From assembly GCF_012863495.1 (NCBI RefSeq), contig NZ_JAAVJL010000001.1, positions 3,219,501 through 3,283,500 of the forward strand: a stretch of 64,000 bases of DNA, written 5' to 3'. Position 1 is the first letter of the stretch. The number at the start of each line of letters is the position of its first letter. The stretch comes from Pseudanabaena yagii GIHE-NHR1. Lineage in GTDB: Bacteria > Cyanobacteriota > Cyanobacteriia > Pseudanabaenales > Pseudanabaenaceae. This document shows, one piece after another, positions 24,562-33,058 of this stretch. The position numbers were made by a program, and so were the translations under genes. The notes beneath the pieces are model-generated. The model did no database searches, was not told where the DNA came from, and saw only the letters and a list, made by a program, of their open reading frames with translations.

Positions 24562-25686
24562 CTAATATAGCTCGTACTTCATCAACTGACAGGGCAAGGC
24601 TCCATTGAGTACTGCCGTTCGTTCCGCACACTTCAATCCAATCGTCTGCGATAACTGCTTATTACCACTCAGGACAAACGCAGTCCAGCCCTTAAATTGC
24701 TGCTTGAGAACATTTCCTAATTGCTTATAAAAAGCGCCCAAATCACTATCACGTCCTAGTCTCTCACCATAGGGAGGATTGCAGAAAACAACACCACTAT
24801 CCGCAGGCGCAACGACTTCCGCCAGATCTAACGCTGAGAAATAGACATGATTGGCTAAGCCACAATTTTTGGCATTGATAATTGCTTGATCGACCACCTC
24901 AGGATTGCGATCGCTACCCCAGATAGGTGCAGGTAAGGCATCTAAACGATTATCATCAGCTTCTTGAATTAATTTAGCTAAAAGTTCTTGATCAAAATCT
25001 AGCCAAGTCTCAAAGCCAAAATGTTCGCGAAACATTCCGGGGGCAATATTTAGAGCTTTTAAGCTTGCTTCTAGAGGCAAAGTTCCTGAACCGCAGAGGG
25101 GATCGTAAAACATTTGATTGGGTTGCCAACCTGACATCTGGATGAGGGCAGCCGCAAGGGATTCCTTTAAAGGTGCGGCTCCTACCGCAGGGCGATAACC
25201 TCGGCGGTGGAGACTATTGCCAGAGCTATCGAGGCTGACGGTGCAGCCATTGTCATCAATATGCACACCGATTCGCAAATCTGCTTCGTGGGTATCTACA
25301 TCCGAGCGCTCACCAAATCGATCCATTTGCTGATCGACGATCGCATTTTTGACTTTGAGCGCTGTGAAATGCGTGTGATTAAGCTGGTCGTTTTTGCCAG
25401 TAGCATTTACCGACAAGGTCATTTCAGGGGTTAAAAATTCTGACCAGTCGATCGCTTTAATTCCTTGATAGAGATCATCCGCATCAAGGCAATCAAATTG
25501 ATCGAGGTGCATTAAGATGCGGAATGGTAATCTTGCCCAGAGATTGACGCGATAAAGTAAAGTGCGATCGCCTTCAAAGCTAACACCACAGAATCCCGCC
25601 TCAACGGAATGAGCACCTAGTTGTTCTAATTCCTGTGCTGCGAGGGCTTCTAATCCTCTCGCCACAGTCGCAAAATATTGATTCAT
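24562..25686 (-). CDS. THUMP-domain class I rRNA methyltransferase (RlmL/YcbY N-terminal type)
   Basis: A 374-aa enzyme related to the N-terminal, m2G-forming half of E. coli RlmKL. It begins MNQYFATVARGLEALAAQELEQLG, carries a THUMP domain (~40-155), and a Rossmann methyltransferase with motif I DPLCGSGTLPLEA, DRNPEVV and the catalytic NPPYGERLG for N2 of guanine. The ATG at 25686 matches the family start better than the frame six codons longer. 23S rRNA G2445 is the expected target by homology. Confidence 0.9.
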   Translation of the reverse strand: MNQYFATVARGLEALAAQELEQLGAHSVEAGFCGVSFEGDRTLLYRVNLWARLPFRILMHLDQFDCLDADDLYQGIKAIDWSEFLTPEMTLSVNATGKNDQLNHTHFTALKVKNAIVDQQMDRFGERSDVDTHEADLRIGVHIDDNGCTVSLDSSGNSLHRRGYRPAVGAAPLKESLAAALIQMSGWQPNQMFYDPLCGSGTLPLEASLKALNIAPGMFREHFGFETWLDFDQELLAKLIQEADDNRLDALPAPIWGSDRNPEVVDQAIINAKNCGLANHVYFSALDLAEVVAPADSGVVFCNPPYGERLGRDSDLGAFYKQLGNVLKQQFKGWTAFVLSGNKQLSQTIGLKCAERTAVLNGALPCQLMKYELY

Positions 25687-25757
25687 GAAACCATCATATA
25701 GCAACCTGAAATGTTTTGCTGAGAGTTACTTACGGCTAGATACAGTCTATTGAGGGA

Positions 25758-25970
25758 TCAAGCATCACAATAACAACACTTAGTAAACCAATTTTTGAAG
25801 TTGTAACAGGAACGGGCAGATATTGATAAAATTCTGGAGCATTTTTGCTGCGATAGGTCTTTTTTTAGGATGAGCTTATGCATTTGCAAAAAACGATACA
25901 TGCTACCTGTGGTCACTGATACCTCTGTTTGTTCAGCAACCTTTTCATTGTAAAAAGCGATCGCCATCAA
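25758..25970 (-). pseudogene. Possible IS630-type transposase scrap
   Basis: A 70-codon frame whose middle (EQTEVSVTTGSMYRFLQMHKLILKK) resembles the second helix-turn-helix of IS630-family transposases. Nothing before or after in any frame continues it convincingly and no terminal repeats are seen. The 25687-26022 spacer otherwise holds no gene. The call is weak; chance similarity is possible. Confidence 0.28.
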
Positions 25971-26022
25971 CTCAATCTCAACAAATTGCGATCGCCTTAA
26001 ATACTAGCAATTCCTGCTGAGA

Positions 26023-26282
26023 TTATGCTGTGACTAATTGAGCTTTTGGATTAGGTAATATTGGCTCGAAACGTAGGATCATAAATTCTTCTGGAGTTAA
26101 TCCTAGAGATTCATATGTGCGACCATTGCGATCACTAAATTCAACTTCAAAGGCTTGACCATTGGCTAGTATTTCAACGATTGTGCCAACCTGTCCACGC
26201 CATAAATTATCTTGGGGAAGATAGATAGTTAGAGCTACAACACATCTAGAAGTTTTACTGAACTTGTTCGCATATTTGTCAT
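26023..26282 (-). pseudogene. DUF4926 protein, frameshifted, next to IS insertion
   Basis: The downstream part reads VVALTIYLPQDNLWRGQVGTIVEILANGQAFEVEFSDRNGRTYESLGL, a typical DUF4926 domain (small beta-barrel protein, often in toxin-antitoxin-like or DUF6883 pairs). The expected beginning, MRTSSVKLLDV from ATG 26273, is in another frame and hits a stop at once. A two-base GT duplication around 26240 (GATGTGTTGTAG for GATGTTGTAG) explains this. The IS sits immediately upstream, its 10-bp target copy reaching into the ATG at 26282 and keeping the GGAG ribosome binding site. The longer frame to 26445 begins inside the IS and is an artefact. Confidence 0.6.
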
Positions 26283-26290
26283 CTCCAATG
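26281..26290. repeat. Target-site duplication, left copy
   Basis: ATCTCCAATG occurs here and again at 27499-27508, directly abutting the two ends of the insertion sequence. A 10-bp duplication fits the 8-10 bp known for ISAs1-family elements. Confidence 0.9.
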
Positions 26291-27498
26291 CAGGGCAACC
26301 GCATAAAAAAGTGAATAAAATTAGGAGAAAATAACAAAAGTAAAACAGCAATGAATAACCCTATCGAAGTCAGTTTACTAAGACACTTTGAAGGAGTAGA
26401 AGACCCGCGAGATAATCGAGGGAAAGAGCATAACTTGCTAGACATAATCGTAATCGCAATTTGCGCGGTGATAAGTGGGGAGAAAACTGGGAAGATATAG
26501 CGCTATTTGGAGCATCAAAACAAGAATGGCTGGGGACATTTCTTGAACTACCGAATGGGATACCCTGTGATGACACATTTGCAAGAGTGTTTGCACGAGT
26601 GAACCCGCAACAGATGCAAAATAGCTTCATCAGTTGGGTGAAATCAGTAAGTCAAGCGCTGCAGGGAGAGGTAGTAGCCATTGATGGCAAAACCTTGAGA
26701 CAATCCTACGACCGAGGAGCAGACAAAGGCGCAATTCACATGGTGAGTGCATGGGCAAGCGCAAATCGGTTGATATTAGGTCAATGCAAAGTCGATGAAA
26801 AATCCAACGAAATCACCGCCATACCAGAGTTATTAAAACTGCTGGAAATTAAAGGTTGTATTGTGACGATTGACGCAATGGGCTGCCAGAAAGAAATAGC
26901 TAGCCAAATCGTGCAACAAGGAGCCGATTATGTCTTAGCGCTCAAAGGTAATCAGGGAGGACTATTTGAAGATGTGCAGTGGTTATTTGAGCAAGCTATA
27001 AACACTGATTTTGTGGATGTAGACCATGACTTTTGCCAGTCCATAGATAAAGGACATGGGCGTTTAGAAATTCGACGTTGTTGGACTTTATCTAACTTGG
27101 ATTACCTGACTCAATTGCCTCTATGGGCTGGTTTACAGACTATTGCCTTAGTTCAAAGTGAACGCAGAATCAATGGGAAAGTCTCCACTGAAAATCGCTA
27201 CTACATTTCTAGCTTGCCTTCTAATGCTGCTCTTATTGCCAATGCTGTTCGTACTCATTGGTCGATTGAAAATTCCTTGCATTGGGTTTTAGATGTCTCT
27301 TTTCACGAAGATGCTTCCCGTATTCGCAAAGATAATTCTCCTGAAAATATGGCGATGCTGCGTCACTTTGCTCTTAATCTCTTAAGTCGCGATAAGTCTT
27401 CTAAGTTCAGTATGCGGGCGAAACGTAATAAGGCGGCTTGGGATCTGGCTTATCTAATTCATCTCCTTAACCTTTGACTTTTTTATGCGGTTGCCCTG
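26291..27498 (+). mobile_element. ISAs1-family insertion sequence
   Basis: A 1208-bp element bounded by 22-bp perfect terminal inverted repeats (containing AGGGCAACCGCATAAAAAAG; 26291-26312 and 27477-27498) and 10-bp direct repeats. It encodes one transposase region on the plus strand whose catalytic domain matches ISAs1/H-repeat proteins. The intact ends and identical duplications suggest recent insertion, just upstream of a DUF4926 gene. Confidence 0.93.
26351..27477 (+). pseudogene. ISAs1-family transposase, split by a frameshift
   Basis: Reading from ATG 26351 gives MNNPIEVSLLRHFEGVEDP ... AICAVISG, the family's N-terminal domain, then a stop soon after. The remainder (NWEDIALFGASKQEWLGTFL ... 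to the stop at 27477) is in the -1 frame from about 26478, within AGTGGGGAGAAAACTGG. Loss of one base explains it; ISAs1 elements are not known to use programmed frameshifting, but the G/A run leaves that possible. The catalytic region is intact: VVAIDGKTLRQS, VTIDAMGCQKEIA, ALKGNQ, and HWSIENSLHWVLDVSFHED with the final acidic motif. Confidence 0.85.
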
Positions 27499-27508
27499 AT
27501 CTCCAATG
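27499..27508. repeat. Target-site duplication, right copy
   Basis: ATCTCCAATG, identical to 26281-26290, immediately after the right terminal repeat of the insertion sequence. Confidence 0.9.
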
Positions 27509-27658
27509 ACTATAGAGTGTAGCAAGTCGTTAGTAATGTGTCATGCTATTGCCTGATAGAAGCGATCGCTCGCCACTCAATCTCTAAAAACAGCTATCTC
27601 TACACTTACAAGGCAAAAATAAGATTAGTTGATTGACCTTAAATACAAAAACAAGATA

Positions 27659-27686
27659 AAATAAGATTAGTCGGCTAATCTTATTT
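27659..27686. promoter_or_regulatory. Palindrome ahead of the DUF4143 ATPase gene
   Basis: Perfect 12-bp arms (AAATAAGATTAG and complement) around TCGG, ending 7 bp before the ATG at 27694. A third copy of the half-site, AAATAAGATTAG, occurs at 27617-27628. This fits an operator with an upstream half-site, or a hairpin hiding the translation start; the sequence alone does not decide. Confidence 0.5.
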
Positions 27687-27693
27687 GAAATTT

Positions 27694-29166
27694 ATGCTTG
27701 AAATCTCAGAATCAGATATTTTGTCCCGACTTCGGTTTGATAACCCTTGGTGGGAACAGGGTAAAGAAGGGGAATTAACTTACGAAGATACACCTCGACG
27801 TAAGTACTTCGAGACTTTTTATGAAAATATTTTAGATTCAAATGTTCGTCGAGCGATCGTTTTAATGGGACCAAGGCGCGTTGGTAAAACTGTTATGGTT
27901 TATCACACCATCCGCGCACTCCTAGACTCTGGTGTAGAAGCAAAAAATATTTTATATATTTCCCTTGAAACTCCAATCTACACGGGACTATATTTAGAAA
28001 GGATACTTAATTATTTTCAGAAACTTTTTGAACATAAACGCAATGCAAAACTGTTTATTTTTTTCGATGAAATTCAGTATTTGCGTGATTGGGAAGTACA
28101 TCTCAAATCTCTAGTTGACTCCTATGCAGACTATCGCTTTATTGCTACGGGTTCTGCGGCGGCAGCATTAAGACTAAAGAGCAATGAGTCTGGTGCTGGT
28201 CGCTTTAGCGATTATGTTTTGCCGCCACTAACTTTTGCTGAATACTTGATGTTCATTGGACGAGAATCTGAACTTATAAAGTTAACGCCAATTGAAGATT
28301 TTGATTTGGAGAAAAATGAATACTCTGTTACAGATATCAAAGCACTCAATGAAGAGTTTATAAATTACTTAAACTTTGGTGGATATCCAGAGGCAGTTTT
28401 TTCAGAAACCATCAGACAAGACCCTAGACAATACATCAAAAGTGACATTATCGATAAGGTATTACTTCGAGATCTTCCAAGTCTTTACGGTATTAACGAC
28501 ATTCAAGAATTAAATAGACTATTTACGACCCTAGCTTACAACTCTGGGAATGAGGTGAGCTTGGATGGATTATCTAAATCCTCTGGTGTTGCTAAAAATA
28601 CGATCAAGCGTTATCTCGAATATCTTGAGGCTGCGTTCCTAATTCGACGTGTTGAGCGAATAGACAACAATGCAAAGAGATTTAAGAGAGCGATGTGTTT
28701 CAAGGTTTACTTAACCAATCCATCCATGAGAGCCGCATTATTTGGACAGATTGATGAAAGTTCCGAATCTATAGGAGCGATGACGGAAACTGCAATTTTT
28801 AGTCAATGGCAGCACAGCAAAATTACTGAACTTTATTATGCAAGATGGAAGTCTGGAGAGGTCGATATCGTACATTTAGATAAGGTTAATCAATTACCTT
28901 CTTGGATTGTGGAAGTTAAGTGGAGCGATCGCCCTTATAGAACACTTGCAGAGCTTGATAATTGTGTTGAATTTGTGAACAAGCATCCTGATATTTCTCA
29001 ACCAATTTTGATAACTAGTCAAACTATTTCAGATAAAGACATCCACTATAAAGGAGTAGAGTTTGAATTTTGCCCCTCTAGTCTTTACGCTTATCTACTA
29101 GGAGCAAATTTATTAAAGTATATTGACAATAAGCTGGTTAGGCGGAGAGTTTCAGAAGAAATTTGA
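27694..29166 (+). CDS. AAA_14/DUF4143 ATPase
   Basis: A 490-aa protein of the widespread AAA_14-DUF4143 family. The N-terminal ATPase has Walker A MGPRRVGKT near residue 61, Walker B LFIFFDEIQYL and the sensor region FIATGSAAAAL. The C-terminal DUF4143 domain (restriction-endonuclease-like fold) follows a winged-helix segment (LDGLSKSSGVAKNTIKRYLEYLEAAFLIRRV), with E-x-A-I-F and GEVDIV ... IVEVKWSD resembling a PD-(D/E)xK core. Function is unknown. ATG 27694 is preferred to a TTG 9 bp upstream inside the palindrome. Confidence 0.85.
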   Translation: MLEISESDILSRLRFDNPWWEQGKEGELTYEDTPRRKYFETFYENILDSNVRRAIVLMGPRRVGKTVMVYHTIRALLDSGVEAKNILYISLETPIYTGLYLERILNYFQKLFEHKRNAKLFIFFDEIQYLRDWEVHLKSLVDSYADYRFIATGSAAAALRLKSNESGAGRFSDYVLPPLTFAEYLMFIGRESELIKLTPIEDFDLEKNEYSVTDIKALNEEFINYLNFGGYPEAVFSETIRQDPRQYIKSDIIDKVLLRDLPSLYGINDIQELNRLFTTLAYNSGNEVSLDGLSKSSGVAKNTIKRYLEYLEAAFLIRRVERIDNNAKRFKRAMCFKVYLTNPSMRAALFGQIDESSESIGAMTETAIFSQWQHSKITELYYARWKSGEVDIVHLDKVNQLPSWIVEVKWSDRPYRTLAELDNCVEFVNKHPDISQPILITSQTISDKDIHYKGVEFEFCPSSLYAYLLGANLLKYIDNKLVRRRVSEEI

Positions 29167-29286
29167 TGAAAATGCTATGTTTGCCAAAAGCGATCGCCAC
29201 CACAATTTTCATAGATCGCGATCAATGTCACGGTGGTAACGGTAAATTAGTAGTTAGAACCAAAAACAGCAAAAGCAAAACTAGAT

Positions 29287-30720
29287 ATGTTTGATGAAAT
29301 CGCCGATAAATTTGAGGCGGCTTGGAAAAAGTTACGCGGACAGGACAAAATCTCTGACTCCAATATACAGGGCGCGATCCGTGAAGTACGCAGGGCGCTA
29401 TTAGAGGCAGATGTCAACTTACAGGTTGTCAAAGAATTTGTCGAAGAAATCTCCAAACAGGCTCAAGGGGCTGATGTAATCGCAGGTGTGCGCCCCGATC
29501 AGCAGTTTATCAAGATCGTCTATGACGAATTGGTAAAGACGATGGGCGAGGCAAATGTGCCACTCGCTGAAGCAGCCAATGCGCCGACGGTGATTTTGAT
29601 GGCAGGTTTGCAGGGTACGGGTAAAACGACGGCTACTGCCAAACTAGCTTTACATTTACGCAAACTAGAGCGCACAGCTTTACTGGTTGCTACTGACGTA
29701 TATCGTCCTGCGGCGATCGATCAGTTGATCACCCTTGGTAAGCAAATTAATGTGCCAGTCTTTGAAATGGGGGCTGATGCTGATCCCGTGGAGATTGCCC
29801 GTCAAGGTTTGGCAAAGGCGAAGGAATTGGGCGTTAATACCGTGATCGTGGATACGGCTGGACGCTTGCAGATTGATCGCGACATGATGGATGAGCTAAG
29901 TCGCGTTAAGGATGCGATCAAGCCCGATGAAGTACTGCTGGTTGTCGATGCAATGACAGGGCAAGAGGCGGCGACTTTGACTCGTACTTTCCATGAGGAG
30001 ATTGGGATTACGGGCGCGATCTTAACCAAAATGGATGGCGATACTCGTGGTGGTGCGGCGTTATCGGTGCGGCAGATTTCGGGACAGCCGATAAAGTTTA
30101 TCGGTGTGGGCGAAAAGGTGGAGGCTTTGCAACCCTTCTATCCTGAGCGCATGGCTTCACGGATTTTGGGCATGGGCGATGTGCTGACGCTGGTGGAGAA
30201 GGCGCAGGAAGAAATTGACATTACCGATGCTGCGAAGCTCCAAGAAAAGATTCTGAGCGCCAAGTTCGACTTTGACGACTTCCTGAAGAACACCCGCATG
30301 ATGAAAAACATGGGTTCCTTTGGTGGAATGTTGAAGATGCTGCCGGGGATGAAGATTAACGACGCGCAAATTCAAGAGGCGGAAAAGCAACTCAAGCGTT
30401 GTGAGTCGATGATCTCCTCGATGACTAAGCAAGAGCGCAAAGATCCTGACCTCATTGCCAAGAGTCCTAGCCGCAAACAACGGATCGCTAATGGTTCGGG
30501 TTACAAGCTTCAGGATGTGACGAAGCTCGTTGCAGATTTCCAGAAGATGCGATCGCTGATGCAGCAAATGGGACAGGGCAAGATGCCGAATTTCCCCGGA
30601 ATGCCAAATATGGGCGGCGGCGGCTTCCCTGGAATGGGCGGTATGGGCAACCAATCTCCTGCGGGCAATCCTGTTTATGGCAAGAAGAAGAAAAAGAAAA
30701 AGGGATTTGGAGAATTGTAG
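29287..30720 (+). CDS. ffh: Signal recognition particle protein Ffh
   Basis: The GTPase subunit of SRP that binds signal peptides of membrane proteins at the ribosome and delivers them to FtsY. In 477 residues: N helix bundle, GTPase domain with GLQGTGKTT (107-115), DTAGRLQID and TKMDGDTRGG, then a Met-rich M domain (MRSLMQQMGQGKMPNFPGMPNM). A Gly/Met/Asn tail ends in KKKKKKKGFGEL. Length and tail are usual for cyanobacteria. No 4.5S RNA gene was recognised in the flanks. rpsP, often next in cyanobacteria, is not downstream. Confidence 0.97.
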   Translation: MFDEIADKFEAAWKKLRGQDKISDSNIQGAIREVRRALLEADVNLQVVKEFVEEISKQAQGADVIAGVRPDQQFIKIVYDELVKTMGEANVPLAEAANAPTVILMAGLQGTGKTTATAKLALHLRKLERTALLVATDVYRPAAIDQLITLGKQINVPVFEMGADADPVEIARQGLAKAKELGVNTVIVDTAGRLQIDRDMMDELSRVKDAIKPDEVLLVVDAMTGQEAATLTRTFHEEIGITGAILTKMDGDTRGGAALSVRQISGQPIKFIGVGEKVEALQPFYPERMASRILGMGDVLTLVEKAQEEIDITDAAKLQEKILSAKFDFDDFLKNTRMMKNMGSFGGMLKMLPGMKINDAQIQEAEKQLKRCESMISSMTKQERKDPDLIAKSPSRKQRIANGSGYKLQDVTKLVADFQKMRSLMQQMGQGKMPNFPGMPNMGGGGFPGMGGMGNQSPAGNPVYGKKKKKKKGFGEL

Positions 30721-30724
30721 GGGT

Positions 30725-30920
30725 TTTAGCTTTTGGCTTTTAGCGATTAGCTTTTGGCTTTTTGGGAATTGGGAATTGGGAATTGGTGATTGAGAATAAA
30801 AAGTCACATCTAAGAATGAAACCCAACTTCTCATTCCAAAAAGCTAAAACCTAATCGCCTAAAACCTAATCCCCCAATTACCCATCCCCAATTACCAATT
30901 ACCCATCCCCAATTACCAAC
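30725..30920. repeat. Short-word repeat tract downstream of ffh
   Basis: Tandem TTAGCTTTTGGC words and three GGGAATTGGGAATTGGG units on the left (30725-30788) are matched on the right (30840-30920) by the complementary words AAAGCTAAAACC, CCCCAATTACCCATC and ACCAATTACCC. The tract as a whole is a loose inverted repeat of simple words that is common in cyanobacterial spacers. No gene is seen in it. Confidence 0.7.
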
Positions 30921-30925
30921 AAAAA

Positions 30926-31798
30926 ATGCAACCCAAAATCATCATTCATGGCGGTGCAGGTAGCACTGTTGAGAGCAAAGGTGGTTACGAGCCAGTTCGT
31001 AAGTCATTATTTGCTGTTTTAGAAACTGTTTATCCGATGCTGCTCGATGGCGCGAAGGCGATCGATGCGGTGGTCAAGGCTTGTCAAATGCTCGAAGACG
31101 ATCCGCGCTTTAATGCGGGGACTGGCTCAGTATTGCAGTCCGATGGGCAAATCCGCATGAGTGCTTCGATTATGGATGGCGATCGCCAAAGTTTTAGTGG
31201 TGTGATCAATACGGCAAGGGTTAAGAATCCGATTGATCTGGCTAAGCATTTGCAGACTAACGACGATCGCGTTCTCTCTGATTACGGCTCGGCGGAACTT
31301 ACTCGCGAATTGGGCATCCCGATTTACAATCCCCTCACCGATGAACGCCTTGCGGAATGGGTGGAGGAGCGCAAAACTAACTTCACTCGCAAAATGGCAG
31401 ATGTGGCGATGGGAACAATCGGTGCGGTAGTTCTCGATCAATATGGCAGCATTTGTGCGGGCACATCCACAGGCGGACGTGGCTTTGAGCGCATCGGCAG
31501 AGTTAGCGACTCGGCGACCCCTGCGGGTAACTATGCCACTAAATTTGCAGGCGTAAGCTGTACGGGTGTCGGTGAAGACATTCTCGATGAAGGCTTTGCT
31601 ACTAGAGTGGTGGTGCGCGTTACCGATGGCATGACCCTTCAACAGGCGGTCGAAAAATCAATTAATGAGGCGAAAAATCGCGATCGCGATTTTGGTGCAA
31701 TATGCCTTGATGCTACTGGGGCGATCGCATGGGGTAAAACTTGTCCCGTATTGTTCGCTGCATATCATGACGGCGAAAAGATGCAAGATACACTTTAA
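30926..31798 (+). CDS. Isoaspartyl peptidase/L-asparaginase (plant-type Ntn hydrolase)
   Basis: A 290-aa precursor of the plant-type asparaginase family, which degrades isoaspartyl dipeptides and L-asparagine. It begins with IIIHGGAGS, contains the cleavage and nucleophile site MADVAMGTIGAVVLD, where autoproteolysis at Gly-Thr exposes the catalytic Thr, and the substrate loops STGGRGFERIGRVSDSATPAG and SCTGVGEDI. Length is slightly short for the family but complete. IaaA/EcAIII-like by motif. It is followed by a terminator. Confidence 0.92.
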   Translation: MQPKIIIHGGAGSTVESKGGYEPVRKSLFAVLETVYPMLLDGAKAIDAVVKACQMLEDDPRFNAGTGSVLQSDGQIRMSASIMDGDRQSFSGVINTARVKNPIDLAKHLQTNDDRVLSDYGSAELTRELGIPIYNPLTDERLAEWVEERKTNFTRKMADVAMGTIGAVVLDQYGSICAGTSTGGRGFERIGRVSDSATPAGNYATKFAGVSCTGVGEDILDEGFATRVVVRVTDGMTLQQAVEKSINEAKNRDRDFGAICLDATGAIAWGKTCPVLFAAYHDGEKMQDTL

Positions 31799-31833
31799 AG
31801 TTAGGGTGGGCATAGCTCACCTTAACTTTAAAA
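31794..31833. terminator. Terminator of the isoaspartyl peptidase gene
   Basis: TTTAAAGTTAGGGTGGGC and GCTCACCTTAACTTTAAA form an 18-bp imperfect stem overlapping the stop codon. Confidence 0.65.
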
Positions 31834-31882
31834 TCGCGATCAAGATGAGCTAAGCTCTTCAAGAGACATGAACTAAAACTTT

Positions 31883-32899
31883 ATGAAAGATGTAATCGTG
31901 ATCGGCGCAGGGATGGCAGGTTTAATCTGCGCTCAACAATTAAAGCAAGCAGGACTAGATGTCACCATTGTCGAAAAATCCGCAGGTTTAGGCGGTCGGA
32001 TGGCAACTAGGCGCTTGCAAGGTACTTGGGTCGATCACGGTGCACAGCTCATTGCCGTAAAAAGTGATAGCTTTGGTCGATTTGTCCGTAAGCTGCAAGA
32101 GAAACGGATTGTGCAGGAATGGACTCGCAATGTTTATCAACTTTCCTCTTCAGGGCTGTTTCCTCCCGAAGCCGATCAACGTCACACCCGTTATTGCTGT
32201 CCTCTAGGCATGACCGCGATCGCTAAATATCTAAGTGCAGATCTAGCAATCATTAACAATACACGCATCATTGGCGTTAGTCACAATGATGATAAATGGC
32301 AGTTATTGACCGAGCGACAAGAAACCCTCGAAACCAAAGCGATCGTGTCCACGATTCCTGCACCTCAGTTTCTGCCGCTATTTGAAGAAGTCCTCGCGCC
32401 AGCACCTAGCTTTGTACAGGCGCTCCAATCCGTCAAATTTTCACCCAGCGTGACCATTATGGCTGGTTACAGTGCCAGTAATGAAGTACCTATAGAATGG
32501 CAAGCGATTAAATGTATTAACGATCCCATTCTTGACTGGATTAGCTATGACAGCAGTAAGCATCCTGACAAGTCCTCCCAACCTGTGTTTGTGCTTCAAA
32601 GTAATGCTGAATTTGCAAAGCAATCCATGGAAGAGCCTGATCTGGAAATAGTGGGTAAGCCATTGCTACATCAAACGGGCAAACTCTTAGCGAAATGGTT
32701 AGCTAGTCCTGAATGGTGGCAAGTTCATCGTTGGCGCTATGCCATTGTCGAGGAGTCGTTAGGCGTTTCCTGTTTATCAACTGCCATTCCTTTAGCGCTT
32801 GTCTGTGCAGGTGACTGGTGCGCTGGCAAAAATATTGAAGCTGCCTATCATTCAGGAATTGCGGCGGCTGAGTCAGCGATCGAGCTAATTAAATCTTAA
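31883..32899 (+). CDS. Renalase-like NAD(P)/FAD-dependent amine-oxidase-fold oxidoreductase
   Basis: A 338-aa flavoprotein. The N-terminal GAGMAGLICAQQLKQAGLDVTIVEK dinucleotide fold and GGRMATRR motif, and the C-terminal LVCAGDWCAGKNIEAAYHSGIAAAE FAD motif are intact. This matches the renalase-like family (COG3380), whose bacterial members oxidise isomeric dihydro-NAD(P) formed by non-enzymatic damage; the assignment to that substrate is by family only. ATG 31883 directly starts the FAD motif. It is followed by a dispersed hairpin element. Confidence 0.85.
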   Translation: MKDVIVIGAGMAGLICAQQLKQAGLDVTIVEKSAGLGGRMATRRLQGTWVDHGAQLIAVKSDSFGRFVRKLQEKRIVQEWTRNVYQLSSSGLFPPEADQRHTRYCCPLGMTAIAKYLSADLAIINNTRIIGVSHNDDKWQLLTERQETLETKAIVSTIPAPQFLPLFEEVLAPAPSFVQALQSVKFSPSVTIMAGYSASNEVPIEWQAIKCINDPILDWISYDSSKHPDKSSQPVFVLQSNAEFAKQSMEEPDLEIVGKPLLHQTGKLLAKWLASPEWWQVHRWRYAIVEESLGVSCLSTAIPLALVCAGDWCAGKNIEAAYHSGIAAAESAIELIKS

Positions 32900-32903
32900 A
32901 AAA

Positions 32904-33008
32904 TACAGCGCTTTGCGCTCAAAACCAAACCAAGAAAAATTTTGAAAACGTTGCGAAGCAACGTTTTCAAAATTTTTCTTGTGGTTCGTTTGATCGGAAA
33001 TTGCTATA
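32904..33008. repeat. Dispersed hairpin element, copy at 32.9 kb
   Basis: Starts TACAGCGCTTTGCGCTC, continues AAACCAAACC into a perfect 24-bp stem (32931-32954 and 32958-32981) around GAA, then GTTCGTTTGATCGGAAATTGCTATA. Outer ends TACAGCGCTTT and (reverse) TATAGCAATTT form short imperfect terminal inverted repeats. Both flanks match the 5932-6031 copy. Confidence 0.75.
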
Positions 33009-33058
33009 AGAAAGCATAAATCTCTGTATGCAAATATAGCTAAGGGATGTGCAGTAAA

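Noticed and set aside
26283-26445. N-terminal extension of the DUF4926 frame
   Set aside because: This part is antisense sequence of the insertion sequence, fused only by the insertion.
29167-29286. Search for a 4.5S/SRP RNA near ffh
   Set aside because: No GGAA-tetraloop hairpin of the expected form was seen in the spacer or downstream tract.
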